Part shown: piece after piece, positions 48,259-57,200 of the stretch
Numbering within the stretch: position 1 is the stretch's first letter
How the letters are laid out: every line of letters starts with the position of its first letter
Assembly (NCBI RefSeq): GCF_001499995.1
Contig: NZ_LQIU01000012.1
Span: 310,001-374,000, forward strand
Source of the DNA: Mycobacterium sp. IS-1496
GTDB lineage: Bacteria > Actinomycetota > Actinomycetes > Mycobacteriales > Mycobacteriaceae
Direction: 5' to 3'
DNA: 64,000 nt
Notes under the pieces: generated by a model
Told to the model about the DNA's origin: nothing
Seen by the model: only the letters and a program-made list of their open reading frames with translations
The model's database searches: none
Translations under genes and position numbers: made by a program

Positions 48259-49415
48259 TGCTCTCCGGCAAGGCCGCGATCGCGGGTATCGGCGCGACCG
48301 ACTTCTCCAAGAACTCGGGCCGCAGCGAGCTTCGCCTCGCCGCCGAGGCCGTGCTCGACGCACTGGACGACGCCGGCCTCAAGCCGTCGGATGTCGACGG
48401 CCTCGTCACGTTCACCATGGACTCGAATCTGGAGACCGCCGTCGCGCGCTCCACCGGGATCGGCGACCTGACCTTCTTCAGCCAGATCGGTTACGGCGGA
48501 GGGGCCGCGGCGGCCACCGTGCAACAGGCGGCGCTGGCCGTCGCGACCGGTGTCGCAGAGGTCGTCGTGGCCTACCGGGCCTTCAACGAGCGCTCCGAGC
48601 ACCGGTTCGGTCAGGTGATGACCGGTCTGACGGTCAACGCTGACTCCCGCGGCGTCGAGTACAGCTGGTCCTACCCGCACGGCCTGAGCACGCCGGCCGC
48701 GTCGGTGGCCATGATCGCCCAGCGCTACATGCACGAATATGGCGCGACCAGTGCCGATTTCGGCGCGGTCTCGGTGGCTGATCGCAAGCACGCCGCGAAC
48801 AATCCGAAGGCGCACTTCTACGGCAAGCCCATCACCATCGAGGACCATCAGAACTCGCGGTGGATCGCCGAGCCGCTGCGGCTGCTCGACTGCTGCCAGG
48901 AGACCGACGGCGGCGTGGCGATCGTGGTGACCACTCCGGAGCGGGCCAAGGATCTGAAGCACCGGCCGGCGGTCATCGAGGCGGCCGCGCAGGCCGCGGG
49001 CGCCGATCAGTTCACCATGTACTCGTACTACCGCGAGGAACTGGGGCTGCCGGAGATGGGCCTCGTCGGACGCCAACTCTGGGGACAGAGCGGGTTGTCG
49101 CCCGCCGACATCCAGACCGCGGTCCTCTACGACCACTTCACGCCGTACACCCTGATCCAGCTCGAGGAGCTGGGCTTCTGCGGTAAGGGTGAGGCGAAGG
49201 ACTTCATCGCCGGCGGTGCGATCGAGATCGGTGGGCGGCTGCCCATCAACACCCATGGTGGCCAGCTCGGCGAGGCGTACATCCACGGGATGAACGGCAT
49301 CGCCGAAGGGGTGCGCCAGCTGCGCGGCACGTCGGTGAACCAGGTGCCCGACGTCGAGCACGTGCTCGTCACCGCGGGCACGGGTGTGCCGACCTCGGGG
49401 CTGATTCTCGGCTGA
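48258..49415 (+). CDS. ltp2: Ltp2 retro-aldolase (thiolase-fold)
   Basis: 385-residue thiolase-superfamily protein of the SCP-X/lipid-transfer type (AIAGIGATDFSKNSGRSELR; YGGGAAAATVQQAA; GGQLGEAYIHGMNGIAEG). Ltp2 cleaves the hydroxylated three-carbon side chain to androstenedione and propionyl-CoA in complex with ChsH1-ChsH2. Last sterol gene before the accessory block. Confidence 0.94.
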   Translation: MLSGKAAIAGIGATDFSKNSGRSELRLAAEAVLDALDDAGLKPSDVDGLVTFTMDSNLETAVARSTGIGDLTFFSQIGYGGGAAAATVQQAALAVATGVAEVVVAYRAFNERSEHRFGQVMTGLTVNADSRGVEYSWSYPHGLSTPAASVAMIAQRYMHEYGATSADFGAVSVADRKHAANNPKAHFYGKPITIEDHQNSRWIAEPLRLLDCCQETDGGVAIVVTTPERAKDLKHRPAVIEAAAQAAGADQFTMYSYYREELGLPEMGLVGRQLWGQSGLSPADIQTAVLYDHFTPYTLIQLEELGFCGKGEAKDFIAGGAIEIGGRLPINTHGGQLGEAYIHGMNGIAEGVRQLRGTSVNQVPDVEHVLVTAGTGVPTSGLILG

Positions 49416-49491
49416 GTTCCCGCCGGTGCTCCTGTCAGCTACGCGGTAGAGTTTGCTGACGAAGAATTCGTGACCGCGGAATCAGGGGGCC

Positions 49492-50643
49492 GTGCGCGTG
49501 GGAATCATGCCGGACAGCAGCCCATACGGCTCGCAGACCGTGACGGGTCCGGGGTGGCCGAATGTCGACGAGGAGACTCTCGCGGCCGCCGCCGCCTCCT
49601 ATGAGGCGCTCGCGGCGAAGCTTACTGGGTCCGTTGTACCGCAGCAGCAGGGCCAGTTGATGAAGCTTTCCGACGCCTGGGAGGGTGGCGGCGCCGTGGC
49701 CGCGGCCGGGGAGGCCAGCACGATCATCGGTGGGCATGAGGCGAACGCGGCCCACGCCACGGCGGTCGCGGCCAGGCTGAGGGAGATGGAGGTCGCCGTC
49801 GTCCGCACCAAGACGATGGTGAACGTGATCGCCCAGGAGACGCAGCACGAATGCGAGGCGATCCAGGCGCTGCCTTTCAGCAACACCCAGCAGCTGGTCC
49901 AAAGCCGCATCAAGATGGGCCTGTCGCAGAACATCGCGCAGGTCACGGCCAGTTCGACAGAGCTGGCCAACACCTTCGGCGTCCCGCCGAGCATCCCCAC
50001 CCCCGGTGTTCCACCGACGGTGCCCGGCCAGCAGGCCGCCCAGGACGCCGCCAAGGGAGCCGGTCAGGCGGGTGGGCAGGGATCGCAGCAAGGTATGCAG
50101 ATGATGACGCAGACGGCCTCGATGGCCGGCCAGTTGCCCCAGCAGTTAGGTCAGGTGATCACCCAGGCGCCGCAACAGCTGATGCAGCCGCTGCAGCAGC
50201 TGTCGCAACCGCTGCAGCAACTGACGTCGATGTTCGGCCAGGGCGGTAAGGCCGACTCTCTGGGCGCATCCGGCCTACCGTTCTCGTCGTTTTCGAACCA
50301 TCCGCTGGCCGGCGGTTCGGGCGCCGGCGGCGGTAGCGGGATGATGCGCGCGGCGTCGTTGCCCGGTTCAGGCGGGGTGTCGGCGCAGACGCCGCTGATG
50401 GCCGGGCTGGTCGGGACCAACGCCGTCTCGGTCGCGCCGGCCGAGCCCGTCGTCGCGGGGTCAGCGGCTGTCGGGGGCGTGGCCCCGGTCGCCGCGGGGG
50501 CCATGGGCGGGATGGGTGGCATGGGTGCGCCGATGGGGATGATTGGCGGCCGCGGTTCGAGCGGCGGCAGCACGACGGCCGGGCTGGCCGCGCCTGCGCC
50601 GCTCGAGTACGACCTCGACGAGGACGTCGACGATGAGTGGTGA
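49492..50643 (+). CDS. Putative ESX (type VII) substrate, WxG/PPE- or EspA/EspE-like
   Basis: 383 residues. An N-terminal helical part (about 20-155) contains a WxG turn (AWEGGG, W63-G65) after an Ala-rich helix, the hallmark of WXG100/PPE-like hairpins. The rest is a Gln/Gly/Ala-rich, low-complexity tail ending in an acidic DLDEDVDDEW. GTG 49492 follows AGGGGG; ATG 49507 is an alternative. In M. tuberculosis a PPE gene (Rv3539) occupies this position. Partner of the next gene. Secretion is inferred. Confidence 0.6.
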   Translation: MRVGIMPDSSPYGSQTVTGPGWPNVDEETLAAAAASYEALAAKLTGSVVPQQQGQLMKLSDAWEGGGAVAAAGEASTIIGGHEANAAHATAVAARLREMEVAVVRTKTMVNVIAQETQHECEAIQALPFSNTQQLVQSRIKMGLSQNIAQVTASSTELANTFGVPPSIPTPGVPPTVPGQQAAQDAAKGAGQAGGQGSQQGMQMMTQTASMAGQLPQQLGQVITQAPQQLMQPLQQLSQPLQQLTSMFGQGGKADSLGASGLPFSSFSNHPLAGGSGAGGGSGMMRAASLPGSGGVSAQTPLMAGLVGTNAVSVAPAEPVVAGSAAVGGVAPVAAGAMGGMGGMGAPMGMIGGRGSSGGSTTAGLAAPAPLEYDLDEDVDDEW

Positions 50644-50670
50644 CACGTTCGCGAGAGGAAACGGCAGCTG

Positions 50671-51345
50671 ATGGATCCGCTGAAGAAACCCGAGGGCATC
50701 TCCTGGGACGCGGCGACGGTGGAACTGCCGGAAATGCCGATGCTGCCGCCGGGCCAGGATGCGATGAGTGCCACCATCTCCGCGGTGCTTCCGACGCTGG
50801 CCGCTCCGCTGATTTCGAATGTCGCTGCGCTGCAGGCGAAAGAGGGCATGTTCTCCGGCAAGCTGGTCACCGCGCAGTCGGCTTACCAGAACGCCGACGA
50901 TTCGGGGGGACAGGCCGTCGGCCAGATCACCGGCATGCTGGGGCAACTCGGGCAGATGGGCGGACAGGCTGCGAGTTCGGCGGGTCAGGCCGGTGGGGGA
51001 GGCCAGGGCGGCGGAATGTTCGGATCGCTCATGCAACAGGCGATGCAGGCCGCCCAGCAGTTCGGCGGTCAGGGCGGTGGTGCGCAGACCGCCGGCGGGG
51101 CGCCCCCGCCTGCGCCGGCCGGCCAACCCGCGGTTGCGCAACCGCCGCAGGCCCCGCAGCCCGACGACGGTGAACCGGGGGCCGACGACGAGCAGAAGCG
51201 CGACGACGAACAGCGGACACCGCTTCTGCATGCCGAGGGCGCAGGACCCGGCGACGATCAACCGAACGCCGGCCCGGCGCCCGTCGCGCCGCAGACCCCG
51301 GCGACGGACGCCGAGATCGAGGACCTCGCCCGCCGGATGCTGTAG
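50671..51345 (+). CDS. Putative ESX partner protein with YxxxD motif (EspC/EspF-like N-terminus)
   Basis: 224 residues. The first ~90 residues look like one helical hairpin ending with YQNAD (Y72, D76), the YxxxD/E type VII export signal seen in PE, EspC and EspF. A long Gly/Gln- then Pro/Asp-rich tail follows. The WxG protein first, YxxxD protein second order is that of espA-espC and espE-espF. No ESX core gene is in the window, so the export machine would be encoded elsewhere. Confidence 0.58.
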   Translation: MDPLKKPEGISWDAATVELPEMPMLPPGQDAMSATISAVLPTLAAPLISNVAALQAKEGMFSGKLVTAQSAYQNADDSGGQAVGQITGMLGQLGQMGGQAASSAGQAGGGGQGGGMFGSLMQQAMQAAQQFGGQGGGAQTAGGAPPPAPAGQPAVAQPPQAPQPDDGEPGADDEQKRDDEQRTPLLHAEGAGPGDDQPNAGPAPVAPQTPATDAEIEDLARRML

Positions 51346-51946
51346 CCGTCGTCGCCGAATGTGGGCGTCCGGTGACCCGGGTTGCCGATTCCGGGTCGTG
51401 AGGGGACGTCCGCCGGGCCGGCAATATGTCTGACGAACCCTCGGGATCGTTCCTGGCGCCCAGCCGGCGTCGTAGGCGAACATCTCTGAACAGACGATCT
51501 TGGCGAATTAACCGCCGAAGTGCAGCAATCCTTGCTATAAGACCCTGCGCTTGAGTGTCGATGTTTGCAGGCGAAGTCGCACTCTAGGCCCTATCCGGGC
51601 GCCCAGGCTGCTGCAATACTTGATCGGAAAACCTGGCATGGCACATGGTTGAAGTGACAAAGAAGCAGCTGAACAGGTTTTTCCATGCCAGATCGCCAGG
51701 ACCGGAGGTGTCACAGCTCGACATATCGGCCCTGAGCAGCGGCAATACTAGATCAAGTTCTGACCTCCAATCAGTTGCTGCCACGTAAATAATTGCTAGC
51801 ACAATTCTTAGCCTGTTTTACAAAGTTGATTCGTTGTTGCGTCGATAGCAAACCGATAGCATCCGATGCAGTCTCTCAGCACCGGCACAGCGAACTCTCA
51901 GCGAGGCCGAAGCTGACATCGGCACCACACGGGAGGGATCGGGACA
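51346..51946. other. Noncoding stretch at left edge of low-GC island
   Basis: 601 bases without a supportable gene. GC falls from about 51.43 kb. An inverted repeat CTGGCATGG (51633-51641) / CCATGCCAG (51683-51691) was seen; its 41-base loop makes it a weak candidate. A GGGAGGGA ribosome-binding site for the next gene lies at its right end. Confidence 0.5.
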
Positions 51947-52675
51947 ATGAGCAAGCACCGGCAGCAGGACGACAACACCAACGGCATCAACAAGCGGCTC
52001 GCCGCCGCCTTGGCCGCGAGCGGGCTCTATGTCGCCGGCCATTACATGGGGCCCATCGGCGATCTGGAAACTGCCCGCGCGGCCACCAACGGTGACAACG
52101 ACAGCGGTGTGGTCCTCGCGGGTCGTTCGAGCAGCGCCGTGCCGGAGGCATTCCACTCGAATGACGCTGTGGCGCAGCAAGATCAGTGGCCACTCGTGTG
52201 GTTACTGCAGTCGCGCGATGATGGCCCCCGAGAGGTTACCGATATCCGGGGCGGCGGCCTCGATGGTGCGTCGCTGCGTGGCCAGCACGACGCAGATTTG
52301 CGCGGCGCCTTGGTTCGACTGAGCCTCGCCCCGTCGTCGGGCGGTTTCCACCTGGGAAGCCGTGCCGGTGTGGACTCCGCTGAGGCGGAGCACTCCGTGC
52401 ATGGCTTCTTCGACTCTGTCTTCGATCACTTCCATTCCGTCATACGCGATTTCATCGAATTCATCCATAGGCTCTTCGCGATCCACCACGGTGACGACGA
52501 TGATGACGACGATGATGACGACGATGATGACGACGTCGGCGGGAGCAACCCCGGTGGCGGTAACCCCGGCGGGAGCAACCCCGGTGGCGGTAACCCCGGC
52601 GGGAGCAACCCCGGTGGCGGTAACCCCGGCGGGAACGGCAACGGTCCCGGCGGCAACGGCAACGCTCCCCGTTGA
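51947..52675 (+). CDS. Low-complexity Asp-tract and Gly/Asn/Pro-repeat protein
   Basis: 242 residues, not recognised. After an N-terminal segment with a possible membrane or signal region (LAAALAASGLYVAGHYM), a mixed middle and an amphipathic stretch (FFDSVFDHFHSVIRDFIEFIHRLF) there is a run of 14 Asp, then three perfect GSNPGGGNPG decapeptides and a Gly/Asn tail. A strong GGGAGGGA ribosome-binding site supports translation. The design suggests an exposed or secreted structural or metal/polymer-binding protein (inference). Confidence 0.55.
   Translation: MSKHRQQDDNTNGINKRLAAALAASGLYVAGHYMGPIGDLETARAATNGDNDSGVVLAGRSSSAVPEAFHSNDAVAQQDQWPLVWLLQSRDDGPREVTDIRGGGLDGASLRGQHDADLRGALVRLSLAPSSGGFHLGSRAGVDSAEAEHSVHGFFDSVFDHFHSVIRDFIEFIHRLFAIHHGDDDDDDDDDDDDDDVGGSNPGGGNPGGSNPGGGNPGGSNPGGGNPGGNGNGPGGNGNAPR
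52493..52534 (+). repeat. GAC/GAT tract encoding 14 Asp
   Basis: Fourteen consecutive Asp codons arranged as a 12-base period of two GAC and two GAT codons, suggesting growth by slippage. Confidence 0.85.
52541..52630 (+). repeat. Three perfect 30-bp tandem repeats
   Basis: Three identical in-frame 30-base units coding GSNPGGGNPG, with no synonymous differences, so the array is young or kept uniform. Confidence 0.9.
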
Positions 52676-53063
52676 GATCGAGGCCTGGCACAGGGCGGCG
52701 GTTGACCGAAAGTCCGCTATCGTCCGGCAACATCGCGGACAGTGTTGGCATCTGGCGGGCGGCGCGAGTTTTCGCGCGGCATGATGTCCTGAGATATCAC
52801 TCGTACTGAGGACGCTGTAGGTGAGCCGTTTCGACGCCAGATGGGGTTTGCGTTCGATCGCGGGTAGCGCGTCCGTACACCATCGGATGGACGACGACTC
52901 CGCGGAATACGAACCCCTCTTGACAACCGTGGATGGGTCGGAGCATCGGTGGCGACCTCGTCGCAACGAAATTCGTTGCCAGCGGAGTACTCAATTCCGA
53001 AAACACCGCTCACTATGAGCACGGCCAGGCTGCTCAAAAGTCAACGGAGCCAACCCAAAACTT
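52676..53063. other. Intergenic stretch between convergent genes
   Basis: 388 bases between the stop of the repeat protein and the stop of the convergent 348-residue gene. A 65-codon open frame at 52821-53018 shows no family resemblance and is not called. No clear terminator hairpin with a T-run was seen. Confidence 0.5.
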
Positions 53064-54110
53064 TCACTTACAGAGATGCCACCAACCCAGCAGGCTGGCG
53101 CCATTGTGTTGAATGTAGTCGATCTGCACCTTGTCCGAGACGCGTCCTTTTCTGAACTGGCCGTGCTCGTAGTACTCGAGTTGAAGTGCGAGGTTCTCCG
53201 CCGCCGTGGTCCTAGCGGCGTCAACAGCTGCCTCGGGCAGGTGCTCGCGTAGGCACGTTTGGCGATGCGTCTGCAGGATTTCTACCAGCGCCTCTGTCCG
53301 GCATGCAATCGGCGTTGACTCGTGCCGATCCCTATAGCTTGGGTCGGACACGATGCTCTCGATGAGCCGCAGGATATAGTCCACGGTTCTCCCCTCGTCG
53401 CAGTAGCCGGCCTTGAGAGAAGCGCACGCGGCGTAGGCCATCCAGTGGCTCTGCTCTGCCAAGCCATAGCCGTTGTCGAGCAGTTGTCCCATTGCCGTCC
53501 GAATCTGGAGGATTTGTCGGGACGATTGCATTAACGCAAACAGTGCCTGCCCGGTGTAATAGTCGCTCCTGAACGGGTAGATATCGCCACTCGAGAAGGC
53601 CCGCTTGTGAATGAAGTCTCCGCCACTGAGCTGTGACACTATGTAGTTTTCGAGGCGGATGCAGTGCATCTCTGGGCCTTCGGGGTACAGCGAAGTCAGC
53701 AATCCTGTATCGATCTGCGCGTCCATCCGCGCGTATTCGCGAATCATCACCGCGGTCAGTCCGACACCGCCGAGCTTAACGACATCCTTCGAGGTCATGC
53801 ACAGCGTGGGGGCCAATCCCCCCATCCAAGGTGGCTCTTTCGTCTTGCCCCCAATGTAACCGAGAGCCTTTCCTAGGAGCCGTTGCTCAGAAGGCGTCAG
53901 TTCGATCTCGAGGCTGCGAATCGCCTTACACATGAACCAAACCGTGCCGCAGTGGCGCAGCATGTTGTAGCCACCAACAATTCGGTGGGGCTCCATGTGC
54001 TTATGCGCATACACGAACTTTCCGCGTTCGCCCAGCAGCGAGAACAGGTGAGAGACGCATGCTCTCACGACTTCTTCTGCGGTCGACTTCTCGATCGTCT
54101 TCGGTGACAC
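53064..54110 (-). CDS. 348-residue partner of the CphA-MurF-CapA fusion (unknown)
   Basis: Not recognised with certainty. All-helical appearance with repeated Trp/Tyr/His-containing segments (FVYAHKHMEPHRIVGGYNMLRHCG; EQSHWMAYAACASLKAGY; GWWHLCK). The YNMLRHxG and later helical repeats recall (alpha/alpha)-toroid enzymes (glycosidase, lyase or terpenoid-cyclase-like); this is a guess. GTG start preceded by AAGGAGAGG. It lies 106 bases downstream of the giant fusion gene on the same strand and shares its low GC, so the two probably form an operon. Confidence 0.6.
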   Translation of the reverse strand: MSPKTIEKSTAEEVVRACVSHLFSLLGERGKFVYAHKHMEPHRIVGGYNMLRHCGTVWFMCKAIRSLEIELTPSEQRLLGKALGYIGGKTKEPPWMGGLAPTLCMTSKDVVKLGGVGLTAVMIREYARMDAQIDTGLLTSLYPEGPEMHCIRLENYIVSQLSGGDFIHKRAFSSGDIYPFRSDYYTGQALFALMQSSRQILQIRTAMGQLLDNGYGLAEQSHWMAYAACASLKAGYCDEGRTVDYILRLIESIVSDPSYRDRHESTPIACRTEALVEILQTHRQTCLREHLPEAAVDAARTTAAENLALQLEYYEHGQFRKGRVSDKVQIDYIQHNGASLLGWWHLCK

Positions 54111-54216
54111 TGAAGCGTGCCCCTCTCCTTCGACGTGCCAAATGGAGGGAGGGTAGGTGCCTCAGAGAGCCAGCAGGCTGGCCAGCATCGACACCACCCG
54201 CTGCGGGTCAATCGAA

Positions 54217-57200
54217 TTACTCATTCATCCGCAGTTCGAAAAAATGGCCCCAAATATCTGAAGACTTGAGAAGTGTACATCCCTGCTCTTCAAGTGTGTT
54301 GCTCAAGGATTCGAACTCAACTTCATCGCATCGGCGAATCTGATAGTGAGTAAGATTATTATCGGTAACTATGGGGTAGAGCCGCAACGACTTTCTGATA
54401 CCCACGTCCGTTTCGACAAAACTGAGGCTCGCTATGAGACTGAACGGTGGAGCGTTAAACTTTTTGTACCGTCCAGGCGAGTTAAACATAAAGTTACCAA
54501 CACTGTAAACAACCCATTTTGCGCCGATGCGTTCGAACTCCTGGACCATATGCGACCCATGACCGATAATAAGGTCGGCGCCTGCGGCGAGGACCTCCTC
54601 AGCAACTTCACGTTGATATGACGAGCGCCACTGGTAATTCCGCCCCCAGTGGGGGCTCACGATGATGAAACATTCGGGCTCCTCTTTACGGAGGTTCTCG
54701 ATCTGCTTCCGGACTTGGGGAAGCAACATCGCGTTCAAACCGCGACTGCCGTTTTTAGCGAACATTCCAAACTTCTCGTCGGCTTGCCGCGACCACTGGT
54801 AGACAGAAATTACGGCAACAGTGACGCGTTCTTTAGAAAATCCGAAGCGCAGCCGAAGTGCCCTGTGCGCGTCGCTTTCAGTGCGTCCGGCGCCAGCATA
54901 GCCGATATCTGCTTCTTCAAGCGTATTAAGCGTTTCGAAAAAGCCTTCTTCGCCATAGTCGAAGCTGTGGTTGTTCGCCAGCATCGCAAAGCCTATGTTG
55001 TGTCTCAGCAGAGCTTTCGAGGAAGAGTCGGGATGACCGTGGTGAATCCAGCTTTTTTGCCCTTCAAACGGCGAATGCTTAATAGAGGTAAGGGGAGTCT
55101 CGAGGTTAGCAATAACTGCGTCGGCTTCCAGTAGCATCGGCTTGATTTTTTCGAGCGGATAGTCGTAGCCCCGACTTTTCAGAATATTCTGCCCACCTCT
55201 GGCTTCGATCCGTTCTTGGTAGTTCTCTCCGAAGCCAGTGTCGCCCAAGAAAAGCAGCCGCGCGTCCGATGCACGTTTCAATGGGATAACACGTGGCGCG
55301 TTGTAGAGCGGCTGTGATTTTTTCGGTAGAGCAACGGTCGGCGGCTCCTGGCCTCTCTTCAAATACTGCAAAATCTCATTCATAGCAACTAGACTTCGTG
55401 CGGACCCTTTCACTAGCAAGATATCGCCGTCACGGATCTCGTGCTGCAAGTCCGCAACGACAGCTTCCGAACTTTCCGCATAGAGTCCTCGTATTTCATC
55501 TGGAAGTGTCTCCCAGAGTGGCTTAATGCCCTTGCCGAGCATATAAACTTTGTCAAGCTTTGTCTTGAGGATCGGTTCGCGCAGTTCCAGATGAAGCTGA
55601 CGAGTCGCATCGCCAAGCTCTTTCATCTCGCCCAGGACAGCGACGCGCCGGCCCCCCCTGTTCGGCTGGAGCATCCCGAGTAGCTCGAGTGCGGATACGA
55701 CTGAACCCGGGTTTGCGCTATATGCGTCGTCGATTAGGGTGTAAGTGCCGTCCTTGCAAGGACGTGTCTGAATATCCGCACGGCCGGCCATCTTGGGGAC
55801 ATCACGAAGATCGCGTGCCGCCTTTTCCCAGTCCGCACCAAGCGCATAGACTGCGGCCAGGGCGGCTGTGGCATTCTGGAGCATATGGCGGCCGGGATGG
55901 GGGACGATGACATCCAACATCCTTCCGTCGATAACGACATCTGCTTTGCATGCACTGTCGTCGACAAGGACGTTCATCAGCCGAATATCCGATTCGGGAT
56001 GTTCGCCAAATGTCAACACCCGGCCTGTGAATTTGCTCTCGAGCGTGGTGCGTTGAAGCTCAAAATAGGGCGAATCGCGATTCAATATAGCCGTGCCACC
56101 TGATTTGACTTCCTTGAGAATATCAGTTTTGGCGTTGATGATTCCGTCAATAGACTTATAGAACTCGATATGGTCAGGTTGGATCGTGGTGATCATGGCG
56201 ACATCGGGGTTAATCATCTTAGCGCGAAGGTAATTTGCGCGGTGACTGCGACCAATTCCAATCTCGTACACCGCATATTCACAATCGCGTGGCGTTCTGG
56301 CTGCGGTCAAGGGAACACCAGGGGTGGAGTTGAAATTTTTGACTGTAGCATGAGTCTTACCCTGCTGCTGAAGGAGATAATCAATCATCGTCGTCGTTGT
56401 TGATTTTCCAACGCTGCCGGTGACCGCGACAGTTTTAGCCTTCGAACGCAGGATCGCTGCAGATCCAAGATGGTCGAGTGCTGCACGCGTGTTCTTTACG
56501 ACGAGAACAGGGTATTTCTCTCCGACATTTAGATTCGGCGGAATGTTGCTGACAATTGCCGCTGAAGCGCCACGCTCGAACAACTGAGGAATGCGCGATT
56601 GAAGGTCATCATACTTTTTTGGCCACTGTTCCTTGTTGCTAGCGATTACAATATCGCCAGGCTTGATCGCCCAGTCGAAATATGTCACTCCCGATCCATA
56701 CCAATGTGATCCAGGATGGTTTACCCACTCCCCATTGACGGCGAGGGCCAACTCATCGGCATACCAGAGCCTTTCATCCTTCTTCGATGAGTAGGGACTG
56801 ACGAGGGGCTCCCGAGATGTTGCAGGCGATTCGCTTCGGGCGGCCTCGAATAGTGCACCTTTTATACGGGAATCATCAAGTAGTTTGCCGATGTGGACGA
56901 AGCGAGAGGTAAACACAGCAATCCGGTCAGTGGGCGCTGAGCGCAGTAGCGCCTTTTGGAGGGCAAACGCGTCGCTTGCGGCAGTAGTAAGAGGGATGCT
57001 CCCGAGTACCCGGCAGTCACAGTTGCCAACAACGAACGCTTCATCAAAGAGTGCCTCGCTGCGCCGAGCGTGAAGCTTGCCATTAATTCGGGACATGAAA
57101 TCCGCATCGCAGACGAGCAGGGTGCGCCCGTCCGTCTGAAGGGTTTCCAGAGTCGCGAGAATCCGGTCGATTGCGTCCGTTCGTATCGAGTCGACTGCCA

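Noticed and set aside
51633..51691. 9-bp inverted repeat as possible transposon end
   Set aside because: Arms only 59 bp apart from end to end and no transposase or target duplication seen.
52426..52662. Pro/Leu-Gly repeat open frame on the minus strand and a possible CRISPR-like array
   Set aside because: It is the complement of the tandem coding repeat; repeats are contiguous with no unique spacers.
52821..53018. 65-codon open frame after the repeat protein
   Set aside because: No family resemblance and no convincing ribosome-binding site.
54169..54182. Small palindrome GCCAGCAGGCTGGC between fusion gene and partner gene
   Set aside because: Loop too small and no T-run, so not supported as a terminator; may be chance.
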